Below, one piece after another: positions 63,197 through 64,000 of a DNA stretch of 64,000 nucleotides. Each line of letters opens with the position of its first letter. Position 1 is the stretch's first letter. The stretch comes from Sphingobium sp. (GTDB taxonomy: Bacteria > Pseudomonadota > Alphaproteobacteria > Sphingomonadales > Sphingomonadaceae). The position numbers and the translations under genes were made by a program. The notes below the pieces were generated by a model, which was not told the DNA's origin, did not search any database, and saw only the letters and a list, made by a program, of their open reading frames with translations. Where the stretch lies: contig JAHFPV010000006.1 of NCBI GenBank assembly GCA_023266575.1, positions 62,001 to 126,000 of the forward strand. Direction: 5' to 3'.

Positions 63197-64000
63197 CCGA
63201 ACCGCGCATGATCGTCGGCATAAGGGGCAGCGGGATTGCCGCGACGACATGCGCACATCTGCTGAACGGAGCGGGCCTTCGGGTCGCAAGCGAAGCCGCC
63301 CATCGCGCGCCAGTGCCGACGATCATGCTCAGCGATCCGGCCCTGGCGCTACTGCGCGACATATTCGGGCGGCCCGACCTGTTTGCCGACAGTCCCCGGA
63401 TCAAGCGCCGTGTGGTCGCCTGGGGTGGCGCGCCGGTGGTGGTGCCGCATGGCGCGGCGCTGGCGTCGGAAGATCAGGTACAGGCGGCTTTGGCGGGGGA
63501 ACAGCCTGTCGCAGGGGATCAGCCGGTTGATTTCATGATCAACGCCGCGCCGCCTCTGCCGCTGGGCGAAATGCGGATTTTTGGCGATCGCAATGCCGTG
63601 GCGACGGAGGTGCGGCTGCGCGACCCGGCGTGCAACGAAGAAGGCCGGGTCGAGGCGGTGCCGAACGGCTGGTTGTTTCTGGTGCCAGCCGGTCCGGGGG
63701 AAGGCTGGTTGCTGGCAGTGGGGGGATCGCTCGACGATCTGCTGGCGGAAAGCTCACTGATCGCGCCGGTCATTGATGCCGTGGGGGCGGTGTCGATGCC
63801 GTTCCTCGCCGCGCCGCGTCTGCATCTGCCCCTGTGCGGTGACGACTGGCTGGCCTGCGGCACGGCGGCGCTGGGCTTCGATCCGATCTGCGGCGATGGC
63901 ACGGCGCAGTCGGTGCGGGAGGCGATACTGGCGTCCGCCGTTTTGATCGGCATAGCGGAGGGCGGTGATGCGGCGGCGCTGCTGACCCATTATCAGTCCA
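63193..64000 (+). CDS. qhpG: FAD-dependent monooxygenase for CTQ formation, partial
   Basis: The open frame runs off the window; 269 codons are visible. The N-terminal FAD fold has VGIRGSGIAATTCAHLL, and the later flavin-binding motif is FDPICGDGTAQSVREAI. QhpG hydroxylates the gamma-subunit tryptophan on the way to cysteine tryptophylquinone. It overlaps the qhpB stop by four bases. The order A-D-C-B-G matches the known operon with qhpE and qhpF missing from between, so these may follow or be supplied elsewhere. Confidence 0.88.
   Translation, partial: MTEPRMIVGIRGSGIAATTCAHLLNGAGLRVASEAAHRAPVPTIMLSDPALALLRDIFGRPDLFADSPRIKRRVVAWGGAPVVVPHGAALASEDQVQAALAGEQPVAGDQPVDFMINAAPPLPLGEMRIFGDRNAVATEVRLRDPACNEEGRVEAVPNGWLFLVPAGPGEGWLLAVGGSLDDLLAESSLIAPVIDAVGAVSMPFLAAPRLHLPLCGDDWLACGTAALGFDPICGDGTAQSVREAILASAVLIGIAEGGDAAALLTHYQS

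Noticed and set aside
1-64000. CRISPR arrays, tRNA or rRNA genes, riboswitches, transposases
   Set aside because: I looked for spaced direct repeats, tRNA-like cloverleafs, rRNA motifs and transposase proteins and saw none; a covariance-model scan would be needed to exclude small RNAs.

Overview
The window looks like a piece of a Sphingomonadaceae chromosome (Sphingobium/Novosphingobium type). Support for this is the high GC content, four TonB-dependent receptors, a D-mannonate dehydratase that closely resembles the Novosphingobium enzyme, and intergenic palindromes carrying the core GAGCGAAGTCGA. The taxonomic call is inference. I saw no rRNA, tRNA, CRISPR array or insertion sequence.

Layout. 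0-6 kb: the 3' end of a hexuronate-type MFS permease, manD, a FadR-type GntR regulator, a TonB receptor behind a 47-nt palindrome, and a broken GH27 alpha-galactosidase. 6-10.3 kb: a GntR regulator divergent from an ornithine cyclodeaminase-family / DapA-family / aldehyde dehydrogenase operon of unknown substrate. 10.4-12.3 kb: an SDR divergent from a GlxA-type AraC regulator. 12.4-23.7 kb: a glycan utilization locus transcribed leftward (TonB receptor, two GH3 enzymes, formylglycine-generating enzyme, sulfatase, MFS permease) with a divergent LacI regulator and matching operator-like sites. 23.7-35 kb: a siderophore-type receptor, a lipoprotein, an esterase, a DUF2383 protein, a transglutaminase, an N-formylglutamate amidohydrolase, altronate dehydratase, RsgA, and a PepSY membrane operon with a Fur-like box.

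35-64 kb is the most unusual part. A complete urease operon (ureD-A-B-C-E-F-G) runs directly into a hybrid histidine kinase whose N-terminus is an NCS1-like permease, followed by a LuxR-type response regulator. Beyond it lie three exported ureohydrolases, a periplasmic IorAB-type molybdenum oxidoreductase, a parvulin / HupE-UreJ / TPR-sulfotransferase operon, a TonB receptor, and the quinohemoprotein amine dehydrogenase operon (qhpA-D-C-B-G, cut by the window end). A 17-bp motif, TACGTCAWWTGCCCCAT, recurs upstream of ureD, the ureohydrolases, the receptor and, in weaker form, qhpA.

My model is one regulon that takes up a guanidino compound, splits it in the periplasm into urea plus an amine, oxidises the amine with QHNDH (and perhaps the aldehyde with IorAB), and hydrolyses the urea in the cytoplasm. 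The sensor kinase and response regulator would control it. Gene identities are mostly firm; the joint function, substrate and regulation are inference.
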